Assembly (NCBI GenBank): GCA_016712035.1
Contig: JADJRT010000003.1
Location: 272,323 to 336,322 of the forward strand
Direction: 5' to 3'
From: Flammeovirgaceae bacterium
GTDB taxonomy: Bacteria > Bacteroidota > Bacteroidia > Cytophagales > Cyclobacteriaceae
DNA length: 64,000 nucleotides
Positions 1 to 9,490 of this stretch are shown here, one piece after another. A program made the translations under genes and the position numbers. The notes beneath the pieces were generated by a model. That model searched no databases. It was not told the DNA's origin and saw only the letters and a program-made list of their open reading frames with translations. How positions within the stretch are numbered: the stretch's first letter is position 1; each line of letters opens with the position of its first letter.

Positions 1-1
1 C

Positions 2-744
2 CTCGAAACCCACGATGTTCTTTTCATCGATGAGATTCACCGCCTTAACCCCATTGTTGAAGAGTATTTATATTCAGCCATGGAAGATTTTCGAATCGAT
101 ATTATGCTCGATTCAGGCCCCAATGCTCGCTCCGTTCAGATTAATCTCAATCCGTTTACTTTGATTGGCGCTACTACACGGGCCGGGCTACTGACCTCTC
201 CTTTACGAGCTCGGTTCGGCATCAACGCCCGATTGAGTATTACGATTCGCAACTGCTTACAAAAATTGTTAATCGTTCGGCTGAAATTCTCAAGACCCCA
301 GTCATAGAAGATGCTGCTTTTGAAATTGCACGCAGAAGCCGAGGCACCCCGCGCATTGCTAACAATTTATTAAGGCGAACCCGGGACTTCGCCCAGATCA
401 AAGGCGATGGCACTATTACTAAGTCCATTGCTCAAATGGCATTGAAGGCATTGGATGTAGATGAGAATGGATTAGACGATATTGATAACAGGATTTTATC
501 TACCATTATTGAAAAATTTAAAGGTGGCCCGGTTGGTCTTACCACCATTGCTACAGCCGTTGGCGAAGAGGCCGAAACGATTGAAGAAGTGTACGAGCCT
601 TTTCTAATACAAGAAGGATACATAAAGCGAACAAGCCGGGGAAGAGAAGCCGCTGAAAAAGCATATAAACATTTGAAAATAGTTCCGCCAGGTAAAGCGG
701 GGGAGGACTGTTTGATTAATATTTTTTTGACCCTAAGACTCTAA
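2..744 (+). CDS. ruvB: Holliday junction branch-migration helicase RuvB, 5' truncated by the window, frameshifted
   Basis: Motor ATPase of the RuvABC complex, which drives Holliday junction branch migration in recombinational repair. The fragment begins just before the Walker B segment (FIDEIHRLN), continues through sensor 1 (IGATTRAG) and the LRARFG arginine-finger region, and ends with the winged-helix domain (GGPVGLTTIA...EPFLIQEGYIKRTSRGR). The reading frame changes near 235: the expected INARLEYYDSQ is restored by adding one G to a G run. A second one-base loss near 710 would end the protein at the TAA at 717-719; without it the frame runs to 744. Both halves are normal RuvB, so the breaks look like consensus errors. 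The N-terminal third, including Walker A, lies outside the window. Confidence 0.93.
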
Positions 745-759
745 GGCACAGAAATATGG
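731..759. repeat. Degenerate 'cgcaaagac' family intergenic repeat, copy before the GxxExxY gene
   Basis: The short stretch before the start codon reads ccctaagactctaaggcaca. It resembles the degenerate 'accacagaggcacgaaga' type sequence that often borders GxxExxY genes in environmental bacteria. A related opposite-orientation stretch (gccttagcgtctttgtggcc, 1161-1180) forms the 3' end of the same gene and encodes its unusual HALASLWPR tail. Family membership is by eye; the copies are too diverged for an exact consensus. Confidence 0.4.
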
Positions 760-1214
760 AATTTTCTAAGCTGAGTGAACATGAGGAGGAAATTGGAAAA
801 GCAATTGTTGAGGCAGCACTTAAAGTACATAAGGAACTTGGGCCAGGTTTGTTGGAGAAAGTTTATGAAGTTTGCCTTACACACGAATTAAGAAAAGAAG
901 GATTTCAAGTTGATCGTCAAGTAGATATTCCTATACAATACGATGGAATAACTTTCGAAGAAGGTCTACGGCTTGATCTTCTCGTTGATGGATGAGTTGT
1001 GATTGAAACCAAAGCTGATGAACAATTTAATCCTGTATGGCAAGCGCAAGTTTTAAGTCATCTGAAATTAACAAATAAGCGATTAGGATTCCTAATAAAC
1101 TTTAACGTTCCATTAATGAAGGAAGGTATTAAGCGAATCATTTTTAATGGATACCATCATGCCTTAGCGTCTTTGTGGCCAAGGATGATGGCAAATCTAT
1201 ACTCAATTAATTAA
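756..1214 (+). pseudogene. GxxExxY family protein, interrupted by an in-frame TGA
   Basis: Small PD-(D/E)XK-like protein of the GxxExxY family (TIGR04256 type), whose function is not firmly established. The signature GPGLLEKVYE lies at residues 30-39, with VIETKA and LGFLINFNVP downstream matching the family's C-terminal half. An in-frame TGA at 993-995 falls between VDG and VVIETKA, and the frame is the same on both sides, so this is a point change (for example CGA to TGA) rather than an indel. TGA ends other genes here (cdsA, lgt), so recoding is unlikely. The last 18 residues (HALASLWPR...) are encoded by a copy of the dispersed repeat, suggesting the original stop lay slightly earlier. 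Either a recent pseudogene or a base error. Confidence 0.75.
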
Positions 1215-2118
1215 AAGATTGCCACCGAACTCGGCTTTAGCTATTGCGGAATTTCGAAAGCTGAATTTTTAGCCGAGGAAGCTCCTGAGACTTGAAGAAT
1301 GGTTGAAACGAAACTACCAGGGAAAAATGAGTTACCTGGAAAATCATTTCGATAAACGTTTGGATCCAACTCTTCTTGTACCGGGTGCAAAATCGGTTAT
1401 CAGTTTGATTTATAACTACTATCCTGAAAAAGATTTAGTTGATACTAATCCAGAGAGCTTCAAAATTGCCAAATACGCCTACGGAGAAGATTATCACAAA
1501 GTGGTAAAAGATAAATTGAAAATATTCTTAGACCGAATACAGGAAGCAGTGGGGTCGGTGGAAGGCCGTGCTTTTGTTGACTCTGCACCCGTTCATGAGC
1601 GCGCCTGGGCAAAAAAATCAGGATTAGGTTGGATTGGTAAAAACAGTTTGTTGCTTAACCGCAGCATGGGCAGTTTCTTCTTTCTGGCAGAGCTTATTGT
1701 TGATCTGGAATTAGAATATGATGGACCGATTAAAGATTACTGTGGCTCCTGCACGGCTTGCATGGACGCATGCCCTACCGATGCAATTGCAGAACCTTAT
1801 GTGGTAGATGGCAGTAAATGCATCTCTTATTTTACGATTGAATTAAAAGAAGAAATTCCTGCATCGGTAAAAGGAAAATTTGAAAACTGGATTTTTGGAT
1901 GCGATATCTGTCAGGATGTATGCCCGTGGAACAGTTTTTCAAAACCACATAGCGAACCTCGGTTTGTACCACCCGATAACCTGCAGAAGATGACTCAAAA
2001 TGATTGGAACGAGATAACAGAAGAAGTTTTCAAGACATTATTTAAAAATTCGCCTGTTAAACGCACCAAATTCGAAGGCTTTAAACGGAACATTGCCTTT
2101 TTAAGTTCTAAAGATTAG
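1188..2118 (+). CDS. queG: Epoxyqueuosine reductase QueG, disturbed 5' end
   Basis: Cobalamin- and Fe-S-dependent reductase that converts epoxyqueuosine to queuosine in tRNA, the last step of Q biosynthesis. Visible are the N-terminal ELGFSYCGISKAEF segment (about 1224-1268), the catalytic-domain stretch DSAPVHERAWAKKSGLGWIG, and two 4Fe-4S motifs, CGSCTACMDACP and CDICQDVCPWN. The coding frame shifts near 1287 (EEAP to LEEWLKRNYQGKMSYL), consistent with one extra base. A further disturbance at 1210-1217 hides the true start: the ATG at 1188 is the best candidate but meets a TAA at 1212 in the same frame. The domain from 1303 on is uninterrupted. No obvious operon partner. Confidence 0.9.
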
Positions 2119-2193
2119 AATAGCATTAAAACTTGTCATTCTTGCTTCTGACTGGTCATTGGAGCCGCCTTGATTAAGGTTTTACAAAAAAAT

Positions 2194-2215
2194 AAGTCCT
2201 GCTTTTGCAGGACTT
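2194..2215 (-). terminator. Rho-independent terminator, perfect 9-bp stem
   Basis: AAGTCCTGC and GCAGGACTT flank a TTTT loop and pair without mismatch. On the minus strand the stem is followed by a T-rich run (ATTTTTTTGT), placing it 25 bases after the stop of the small gene at 2240-2431. It may also serve queG on the plus strand, where the downstream T run is weak. Confidence 0.85.
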
Positions 2216-2239
2216 AAACTAATTTTGAGTTTCAAAATA

Positions 2240-2431
2240 TCAGACTCGTACAAAACAGCGATTTAAACTCGCCTCGTGCTCTCTCGCATAGTTGGCATAG
2301 CACCAACGCTGGAGATCCTGGATTTCCTCTGCTATCAGCATTTTGATAGCCTTACGCAACTCTTTCTCAAAAAGCCGCGCGTCAAAACTCACCCGACTTA
2401 GGATGTGCTTTACGTAACTGAGCATCTTCAT
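2240..2431 (-). CDS. Small conserved hypothetical protein (63 aa)
   Basis: A 63-residue, charged, apparently helical protein (MKMLSYVKHILSRVSFD..., then LFEKELRKAIKMLI) with no signal peptide or membrane segment. I believe similar short proteins occur in other Cytophagales, but this is from memory and no function is known to me. Support for a real gene: it has its own strong terminator immediately downstream, it lies alone between two plus-strand genes, and no other reading frame explains the interval. A start at 2431 gives the complete protein. Confidence 0.6.
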   Translation of the reverse strand: MKMLSYVKHILSRVSFDARLFEKELRKAIKMLIAEEIQDLQRWCYANYAREHEASLNRCFVRV

Positions 2432-2500
2432 TTAAAAAATTTGTAAGTACGTTGTGCAACTGAAATATTTGCGTTGCTAACATGAAAATACAAAAGCAAA

Positions 2501-2530
2501 TTGAAGAGTGAAAAGAAGATTTTACTTTTG
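2501..2530 (+). promoter_or_regulatory. Bacteroidota-type promoter of batD
   Basis: TTG (2501-2503), a 19-base spacer and TACTTTTG (2523-2530) match the Bacteroidota sigma-ABfr consensus TTTG-N19-TAnnTTTG. A transcription start near 2537 excludes upstream in-frame starts and fixes translation at 2564. Confidence 0.7.
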
Positions 2531-2563
2531 TATAATGCAACGAGTTGCGAAGTTAATTGCGGT

Positions 2564-4011
2564 ATGAATTTTTTTTATAAAACGATCTTTTTAGTCTCTT
2601 TACAGGTAATTGCCCTTGCGGCTGTGGGTCAGGATAACGTGCAGATAACACTAGGTCCTGATGAAATTGGTGAAAATCAAGCCTGGACCATAACCGTAAC
2701 CGTTAATAACGACCGATTAAAGAATTATGACAACTTTCCGGATATCGAAGGTTTTCGTAAACGCGGCACCTCTACCCAATCGCAAACCAGCATTGTAAAC
2801 GGCCAAGTAAGCTCGACCCAGAGTATTATTATGACCTACCTGCCTACCGGGCAAGGAACTGTCAATGTTGCGTCCTTTAAAATGAAAGTAAATGATCAGA
2901 TTTTTTCCGTTACCGGAAAAAGGGTAAAAGTTGGTGCTGCTGTGCAGTCACAACAACGTGACCCGTACCGTAATTTTTTTGATCGTGACCCTATGGACGA
3001 CTTTTTTGGACGTGGCGATACGGAGTTTGTTGATGTTAAGGAAGATGCGCTACTCACCCTAACAACCAGTAAAGATGAAGTATATGTGGGCGAAGGATTC
3101 ACGGCCACGTTATCCTTTTTGGTTGCTGATAACAATCGGGCACCTATGCAATTTCATGAACTCGGAAAACAACTGGCCGATATTTTGAAAAAACTAAGAC
3201 CCGCTACCTGTTGGGAAGAAAATTTTAATATTGAAAATATAGAAGGCGAGCATATCGACATTCAAGGTAAAGGATACACCCAATATAAAATTTACCAAGG
3301 CTCCTTTTATCCTCTCAATACCCAGTCTATCGAATTTCCAAGTGTTGGGTTAGAGATGATAAAATTCAAGGTTGCCAAAAATCCCTCCTTCTTTGGTCAG
3401 AATCGGCAAGAGGACTTTAAAACGTTTTACTCAAGAACTAAAACCGTTAAAGTAAAGGAGTTGCCACCCCACCCGATGCGTGATGCCGTGGGTGTAGGCG
3501 ATTACAGATTAGATGAAAAAATTGGTTCCACCGAGTTACAAACCGGCCAAAGTGTTTCTTACGAGTTTCGTGTATTTGGCGAGGGAAATATCTCATCGGT
3601 AGAAAAACCAAATCTTATTAAGGATAATGTGTTTGACTTTTATGAGCCCAATATAAAGCAGAATATTAACCGCGAGCGTAATAGGGTAACGGGCACCAAG
3701 TCCTTCAACTATTTTATGATTCCCAAGGAACCCGGAACCTATAACCTGGCCGATTATTTTCAATGGGTGTTTTTTAATCCGAACACAAATAAGTATGATA
3801 CACTGCGGTCGAACTTACCGTATCCGTTACCGGAGAGAGCAAGAAGAATCAGTTTATTGAAAGCACAGATTTGGGATCATTTTATGATCGCATCGATGCT
3901 ACTGATAACATCGTTCGGGAAGTCCATCAGAATGATTGGATGAAAATCGCGTTTAACTTGTTTATTGTAGTTATGTTAGCGGCATCAGTCTATCTTGTAT
4001 TTCGGAAATAA
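2564..4011 (+). CDS. batD: BatD-family membrane-anchored protein, frameshifted near the C-terminus
   Basis: BatD proteins belong to Bat (Bacteroides aerotolerance) operons, usually with BatA/B/C/E and a MoxR ATPase. They have an exported N-terminus, immunoglobulin-like domains and one C-terminal membrane anchor. Here the signal peptide MNFFYKTIFLVSLQVIALAA starts at the ATG at 2564, followed by QDNVQITLGPDEIGENQAWT and the long beta-rich region. Near 3818 one base is missing. In the next frame the protein continues VTGESKKNQFIES... and ends with the anchor WMKIAFNLFIVVMLAASVYL at the TAA at 4009-4011, two bases before aroC. No other bat gene is in the window, so it is isolated from the usual operon. 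Confidence 0.85.
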
Positions 4012-4013
4012 CC

Positions 4014-5087
4014 ATGAACTCTTACGGCACCCTTTTTAGAATCAGTACGTTTGGTGAATCGCACGGCCCGGCCATCGGAGTAATTATTGATGGCTGCCCG
4101 GCAGGATTATCCATTGATGAAAATTTTATTCAATCGGAATTGAATCGGAGAAAACCCGGTCAATCAAAAATAACTACGCAGCGCAAAGAGGACGATACAT
4201 TTAAAATTCTTTCCGGAGTATTTGAAGGGCTGTCAACCGGAACACCCATTGCTTTAGTGATTGAAAATCAAGATCAGCGCAGCAAAGATTATTCACACAT
4301 TCAAAATACATTCCGTCCCTCGCATGCCGATTTCACATACGAAAGTAAATATGGGGTGCGTGATTACCGTGGTGGTGGTCGCAGTTCGGCCCGTGAAACG
4401 GCAGCTCGGGTAGCTGCTGGTGCTATCGCAAAATTACTTTTAAAAAATTCGGGGGTTGAAATAAGTGCTTTTGTATCGCAGGTGGGCGAACTTAAGGTGC
4501 CTCCTTATACCGAACTTGATCTATCAAAAACCGAAGAAACCATTATCCGGTGTCCCGATCCGGCTACTGCCGAAAAAATGATTGCCCTGATTGATGAGGT
4601 AAGACTGGCCCGTGATACCATTGGTGGAATTGTTACGGGCGTCATAAAAAATTCACCCGTTGGATTAGGGGAGCCTGTGTTTGATAAACTGCACGCAGAA
4701 TTAGGGAAGGCGATGTTAAGCATCAATGCAGTAAAAGGTTTTGAATATGGAAGTGGCTTCGAGGGTGTTAAGCTCCGTGGCTCACAACACAACGATGAGT
4801 TTGTAAAAGAAGGCGGGAGAATTCGAACCAAAACAAATCATTCAGGTGGTGTGCAAGGTGGAATAAGCAATGGAGAAGATATTTATTTTAACGTTGCCTT
4901 TAAACCTGTAGCTACTATTATGCAAGATCAACCCAGTGTTGATAAAGATGGAAATGAAGCGATCGTTTCTGGCAAAGGGCGACACGATCCCTGTGTGGTG
5001 CCCCGGGCTGTCCCTATTGTTGAAGCAATGGCTGCAATTGTGATGGCCGATTTTTTAATGCGCAACAAAGTGGCCAAACTTAGTTAA
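4014..5087 (+). CDS. aroC: Chorismate synthase
   Basis: Last enzyme of the shikimate pathway: FMN-dependent anti-1,4-elimination of phosphate from 5-enolpyruvylshikimate-3-phosphate to chorismate. The 357-residue length is typical for the family. Signature stretches are present: GESHGPAIG near the N-terminus, the YRGGGRSSARETAARVAAGA flavin/substrate loop around residues 118-137, and the GRHDPCVVPRAVPIVEA C-terminal motif. It starts two bases after the reconstructed batD stop, so the two may be co-transcribed. No frame problems. Confidence 0.97.
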   Translation: MNSYGTLFRISTFGESHGPAIGVIIDGCPAGLSIDENFIQSELNRRKPGQSKITTQRKEDDTFKILSGVFEGLSTGTPIALVIENQDQRSKDYSHIQNTFRPSHADFTYESKYGVRDYRGGGRSSARETAARVAAGAIAKLLLKNSGVEISAFVSQVGELKVPPYTELDLSKTEETIIRCPDPATAEKMIALIDEVRLARDTIGGIVTGVIKNSPVGLGEPVFDKLHAELGKAMLSINAVKGFEYGSGFEGVKLRGSQHNDEFVKEGGRIRTKTNHSGGVQGGISNGEDIYFNVAFKPVATIMQDQPSVDKDGNEAIVSGKGRHDPCVVPRAVPIVEAMAAIVMADFLMRNKVAKLS

Positions 5088-5189
5088 TCGTTTAGCCCAT
5101 TTACAAAGTGTAATCCAACCGCTTGTATTTTAAATCGGAATAAATCCACTAAGGAGTCGTGATTTTTTTCAATTCCATTAAATTTAAAG

Positions 5190-6489
5190 ATGAAGACGAA
5201 AAAAATTCCGCTCTATGCCAAAATTCTAATTGGCATGGCACTCGGTCTTGTTTGGGGACTTTCTGCCTCCGCACTAGGTTTAAGCGACTTCACACAAGAT
5301 TGGATAAAACCTTTCGGTACTATATTTATCAACTGCCTGAAGTTGATTGCTGTTCCACTTATTATCGTATCGTTGGTGGATGGTGTGTCCAACCTTTCGG
5401 ATGTTTCAAAACTTTCGCGCATTGGCGGCAAAACCATTGGGCTCTATATGTTAACCACCGTGTTTGCCATTTCTATTGGGCTTGTGCTAGTTAATATTAT
5501 TGAACCCGGCAAGCTTCTTTCTGCTGAACGGAGAGACAGTTTGCACAAGAACTTTGCTTCTGATTTGGATCAAAGCATTACAACTGCTCACTCAACCTCT
5601 GATACAGGACCCTTGCAGCCTTTAGTAAATATCGTACCGGATAATTTTTTTAATGCTGCATCTGATAACACCAACATGTTGCAGATCATTTTCTTCTCCA
5701 TTTTGTTTGGTGTGGCCATGATTCTGGCAAACAAAGAAAAGATTCAACCTGTTAAAAACTTTTTCGATGGAGCCAACGCGGTTATTCTTAGCATCGTAGA
5801 TATAATCATGCGGTATGCACCTCTAGGTGTGTTTGCTTTGTTGGCGAGTTTAAGTATTGACCTTGAGTTAATGAAAGCACTTAGTGTGTATAGCTTAAAC
5901 GTAGTGTTAGGACTAGCGATAATGGTATTTGTCATGTACCCAACCCTATTAAAGATATTTACCAAAATAAAATACAAAGAATTTATTCGGGCAATTTTAC
6001 CCGCACAGATTCTCGCCTTTTCAACAAGCTCGAGTGCAGCCACATTACCTGTTACGATGGATTGTGCAGAAAAAAATCTTGGGATTTCGGAAGAAGTATC
6101 CAGTTTCGTTTTACCATTGGGAGCAACCATTAATATGGATGGCACCAGTATTCATCAGGGAATCTCAGCTGTTTTTATTGCTCAGGCTTTTGGTATTGAT
6201 CTTACCTTGGGACAACAACTTACCATTCTCATGACAGCTGTATTAGCATCCATCGGAGCGGCTGCCGTTCCCGGGGCTGGTATCATCATGCTCATTATAG
6301 TTTTGGAATCGGTGGGTCTTGACCCTGCAGGTTAGCGTTAATTTTGGCTGTAGACAGACCCTAGATATGCTGAGAACAGCTGTGAATATTACGGGTGACT
6401 CGACTGTAGCAAGCATTGTTGCGACCAGCGAAAACGAACTAAACATTGCCACAGCAAACGACCCTACCACCAATATAAATAAGCCCTGA
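5190..6489 (+). CDS. Dicarboxylate/amino acid:cation symporter (DAACS), frameshifted at the 3' end
   Basis: Inner-membrane Na+ or H+ symporter of the GltP/DctA family, importing glutamate, aspartate or C4-dicarboxylates. It has multiple membrane segments, the serine-rich re-entrant loop AFSTSSSAATLP, and the substrate-site helix LGATINMDGTSIHQG. The frame breaks at 6333 (TTT read as TT) and again near 6361 (CCCC read as CCC). Correcting both gives LALILAVDRPLDMLRTAVNI...VASIVA, the conserved last helix, ending at the TGA at 6487-6489. The start at 5190 follows AAGGAG-like bases at 5150-5155, too far upstream to act as a ribosome site. A paralogue lies directly downstream. Substrate cannot be told from sequence. 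Confidence 0.92.
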
Positions 6490-6559
6490 CCCCTCAATTC
6501 TGCCTCTTAAAAGTATTATCAAAACTTCTATATTGCTGCCTTCTTAATAATCCAAGTCT

Positions 6560-7971
6560 ATGGCAGCCCCTCAATCACCAAAGAAGAGCAAACTTACTCT
6601 CTACATTATTATTAGTTTGATTGCTGGCGTTGCGCTTGGCTTCACATTCAACAAAACGTACTTATCGGAAGATAATAAAGCGTTGAAGGGAATTGATTTA
6701 TCGATTCGAAAAGTACAAGGGCAATTAAAGCTAACCAGCGACTCGCTGGTCATTCGCCAACTTGAAAATCAAAGAAAAGAACTCGGTAAAGAAAGGGGTG
6801 CACTATTAACCGCACGCGATAAAAAAGTTGAACCCTTTTCATTAATGGCCGATATTTTTTTACGCCTCATTAAAATGATTGTTGCCCCCTTGGTATTTAC
6901 CACACTGGTAGTCGGAGTAGCCAAACTGGGTGATATAAGTGCTGTAGGTCGAATTGGCGGCAAAACCCTGCTTTGGTTTTTAGCTGCATCCTTTACCAGT
7001 CTGTTGCTGGGAATGGTGCTTGTGAACATTTTTAAACCAGGCATTGCCATGGATTTGCCCTTGCCGGAAGTGAGCGAGATTCCGGGAATAACCAATGGAG
7101 GTGGGCTATCGCTAAAAGTTTTTCTCTACCACGTTTTCCCAAGCAGTGTTGTAGAGGCGATGGCCAAAAATGAAATTTTACAGATTGTAGTATTCTCTTT
7201 ATTTTTTGGTGTTGCCACTGCGGCCATTGGTGAGCAGGGTAAAGTGGTAATAACTTTTATGGACGCCTGTGCGCATGTTATTTTAAAGCTTACAGGGTAC
7301 GTGATGAACTTTGCCCCCTTGGCGGTGTTCGGAGCTATGACGGCCATTATTGCGCAGCAAGGGATTTCAATCTTAAAAACCTATTCCATCTTCATTAGCG
7401 AATTTTACTTTGGATTGTTTCTACTCTGGTTGATATTAGCATTGGCCGGTTCTGTAGTTATTGGTAAGCGTATTTTTGGCCTTGTGAAAAGAATCAAAGA
7501 GCCGATTCTTCTTGCTTTCAGTACAAGCAGTAGCGAAGCAGCTTTCCCTAAAACAATGGAAGAATTACAACGCTTTGGCTGTAAGGACAAGATTGTAAGT
7601 TTTGTGCTTCCGCTCGGTTATTCCTTTAATCTGGATGGCAGCATGATGTACATGACGTTTGCTTCTTTATTTATTGCTCAATCTTACGGTATGGATTTGC
7701 CCATAGCAACTCAGTTAAGCATGCTGCTCGTACTCATGCTAACAAGCAAAGGAATTGCAGGAGTACCCCGGGCATCCTTAGTTGTGATAGCGGGCACACT
7801 GGCAACCTTCAATATTCCGGAAGCCGGCCTTGCCTTATTGCTTGGAATTGATCCGTTATTAGACATGGGAAGAAGTGCTACTAATGTAGTAGGTAACAGT
7901 GTTGCAACGGCTGTAGTTAGCAAATGGGAAAATGCACTGGGAGCCCGCTGCCCGAGGGTGCCGAACTTTAA
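6560..7971 (+). CDS. Dicarboxylate/amino acid:cation symporter (DAACS), second paralogue
   Basis: Second member of the same symporter family, about 470 residues and clearly diverged from its neighbour. After the first membrane helix it has a charged, probably coiled-coil insert (residues about 35-80, QLENQRKELGKERGALLTA) absent from the upstream copy. Family motifs are LAFSTSSSEAAFPKTM, LPLGYSFNLDGSMMYM and DPLLDMGRSATNVVGNSVA. One base is lost in GGG at 7939-7941; the corrected tail PLPEGAEL ends at the TAA at 7969-7971, instead of running to 8014 over the next gene's start. It probably transports a different acidic substrate from the first copy. Confidence 0.92.
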
Positions 7972-8007
7972 TTTCTTAATTTTGTTAAAGATTCAAAGCC
8001 AAATACT

Positions 8008-8583
8008 ATGCTGAAACCTGAACCAAAAAATATTCATATATACCTGGAGTCAAACCCCAATCCTAATTCATTAAAATTTGTAGTCAATGAGATTCTCGTT
8101 CCGGAAGGTTTGAGTTTTGATTTTCCAACCCCTGCCGATGCAGAAGAGGCACCACTAGCTCAGGAATTATTTATGTATCCCTTTGTAGATCGCGTATTCT
8201 ACATGAGCAATTTTGTTACGGTAACGAAGAAGGAGGATGTAGAGTGGATGGAAATTCAGGAGACGCTAAAAAATCACATCAAAACCTTTCTTGAATCGGG
8301 GAAATTGATTTTAGACATGAAAGCTCCGGAAGCTCCCGAACAAGAAGAAACGGAAATCGTAAAAAAGATAAAAACCATTTTAGACGAATATATTCGGCCT
8401 GCTGTTGAGCAGGATGGCGGTGCCATAACCTTTCACTCCTATCACGATAAAAAAGTGACCGTGGCCTTGCAGGGATCGTGTAGCGGCTGCCCATCATCCA
8501 CTGTAACGCTAAAAGCCGGCATCGAAAATTTATTTAAGCGAATGATGCCCGAAGAAGTAGAGGAAGTGGATGCACTTGGCTGA
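8008..8583 (+). CDS. Nfu-type Fe-S cluster scaffold/carrier protein
   Basis: A 191-residue protein with the two domains of Nfu/NfuA-like carriers. The N-terminal Nfu_N domain (residues about 5-90, YLESNPNPNSLKFVVNE and MYPFVDRVFYMSNFVTVTK) joins a C-terminal NifU-like domain (about 110-190) containing GSCSGCPSS, the CxxC that binds a bridging 4Fe-4S cluster between two subunits. In the family such proteins deliver clusters to target enzymes. It begins 36 bases after the reconstructed symporter stop. No isc or suf genes are near. Intact. Confidence 0.93.
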   Translation: MLKPEPKNIHIYLESNPNPNSLKFVVNEILVPEGLSFDFPTPADAEEAPLAQELFMYPFVDRVFYMSNFVTVTKKEDVEWMEIQETLKNHIKTFLESGKLILDMKAPEAPEQEETEIVKKIKTILDEYIRPAVEQDGGAITFHSYHDKKVTVALQGSCSGCPSSTVTLKAGIENLFKRMMPEEVEEVDALG

Positions 8584-8593
8584 TTCGCTCTTC

Positions 8594-9447
8594 ATGAAAT
8601 TTATCTCTCTCCTTATTCTTACTTTTCTCTGGGCTGAAAATTTCGCGCAATCCATCTCAGTAATGAGTTATAACATTCGGCTGGATACAGAGGCCGATGG
8701 CATCAATCAATGGAAAAACAGAACGGATAAAGTAATTGCCCTAATCAAAAGAATAATCCTGACTTATTAGGTGTACAAGAGGCGCTTCATAATCAGATGA
8801 TGGATTTACAAAAAGGATTATCTGAGTACGAATTTATTGGTGTTGGCCGCGATGACGGAAAAGAAAAGGGTGAGTACTCGGCCATCTTTTACAAGAAAGA
8901 TAAATTCGAAGTTCAATTTCAAAAAACGTTTTGGTTATCCGAAACCCCTAGTATCCCCGGCAGTAAAAGTTGGGATGCCGCCATCACACGCGTTGTTTCA
9001 TTTGCACTGTTAAAAGATAAGATTACCAACAAGTCATTCCTCTATGCAAACACGCACTTCGATCATATGGGTAAAGAAGCCCGGAAGAATAGCGCTACGT
9101 TGATAAAGATTTTTCTAAATGGATTTATTACTGGCGCAACCTTTGAAAAAACTGTAAAAGAAATTCCAGTTCTTGTCTCAGGTGATTTCAATTTGGAGCC
9201 TACAGACGAACCCTATCTTACTATGATTAATGGAAAAGATATTGTCTTGTTTGATGCACAACACGCTACAGATTTAACCGGAACTTTCTGTGGATTTGAA
9301 GTTGGAAAAATGGAATGCCGCACAATCGATTATATTTTTCACTCCCCACAATGGAAAGCAGGTAACTATAAAGTAATTCAGGATTATGATGGAAAATACT
9401 ATCCTTCTGATCATTTGCCAGTACTGGCAACTTTTACTCTGAAATAA
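8594..9447 (+). CDS. Secreted endonuclease/exonuclease/phosphatase (EEP) family protein, frameshifted
   Basis: Member of the DNase I-like EEP superfamily, whose members cleave phosphodiesters or phosphomonoesters of nucleic acids, lipids or sugars. The signal peptide MKFISLLILTFLWAENFAQS begins at 8594. Catalytic signatures are MSYNIRLD (metal-binding Asn), TRVVSFALL, the ANTHFDHMG histidine-aspartate region, VSGDFNLEPTDEPY, and the closing DYIF...SDHLPV. One A is missing from the run at 8747-8750; restoring it joins KVIALIKKNNPDLLGVQEALH, including the catalytic glutamate of the QE motif. The upstream in-frame start at 8570 would overlap nfu and put residues before the signal peptide. Substrate unknown. 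Confidence 0.88.
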
Positions 9448-9461
9448 AGCTTGACCCTTGC

Positions 9462-9479
9462 CCTCTCCCGGAGGAGAGG
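9462..9479. terminator. GC-rich hairpin between convergent genes, possible terminator or short repeat
   Basis: CCTCTCC and GGAGAGG form a 7-bp stem with a CGGA loop between the convergent ends of the EEP gene (9447) and the exporter (9491). Neither side has a long T run, only a T-rich stretch at 9493-9500 on the far side. Short CCTCTCC/GGAGAGG hairpins of this kind are also seen as dispersed repeats, so this may be a repeat rather than a terminator. Confidence 0.45.
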
Positions 9480-9490
9480 ATTTCCAAAGA

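Noticed and set aside
993..995. TGA in the GxxExxY gene read as selenocysteine, given selD in the window
   Set aside because: The position is not a redox Cys in the family, no Sec insertion hairpin is apparent after it, and TGA ends other genes here; a point mutation or base error is simpler.
4505..4831. 108-residue minus-strand frame inside aroC
   Set aside because: Lies wholly antisense to an intact, conserved chorismate synthase.
5159..5494. Plus-strand frame overlapping the start of the first symporter
   Set aside because: Different frame from a clear membrane transporter; composition is that of an out-of-frame reading of hydrophobic codons.
9462..9479. Inverted repeat as an attachment site for a mobile element
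   Set aside because: No integrase or repeat copy nearby; its place between convergent stops favours a terminator or a common short hairpin.
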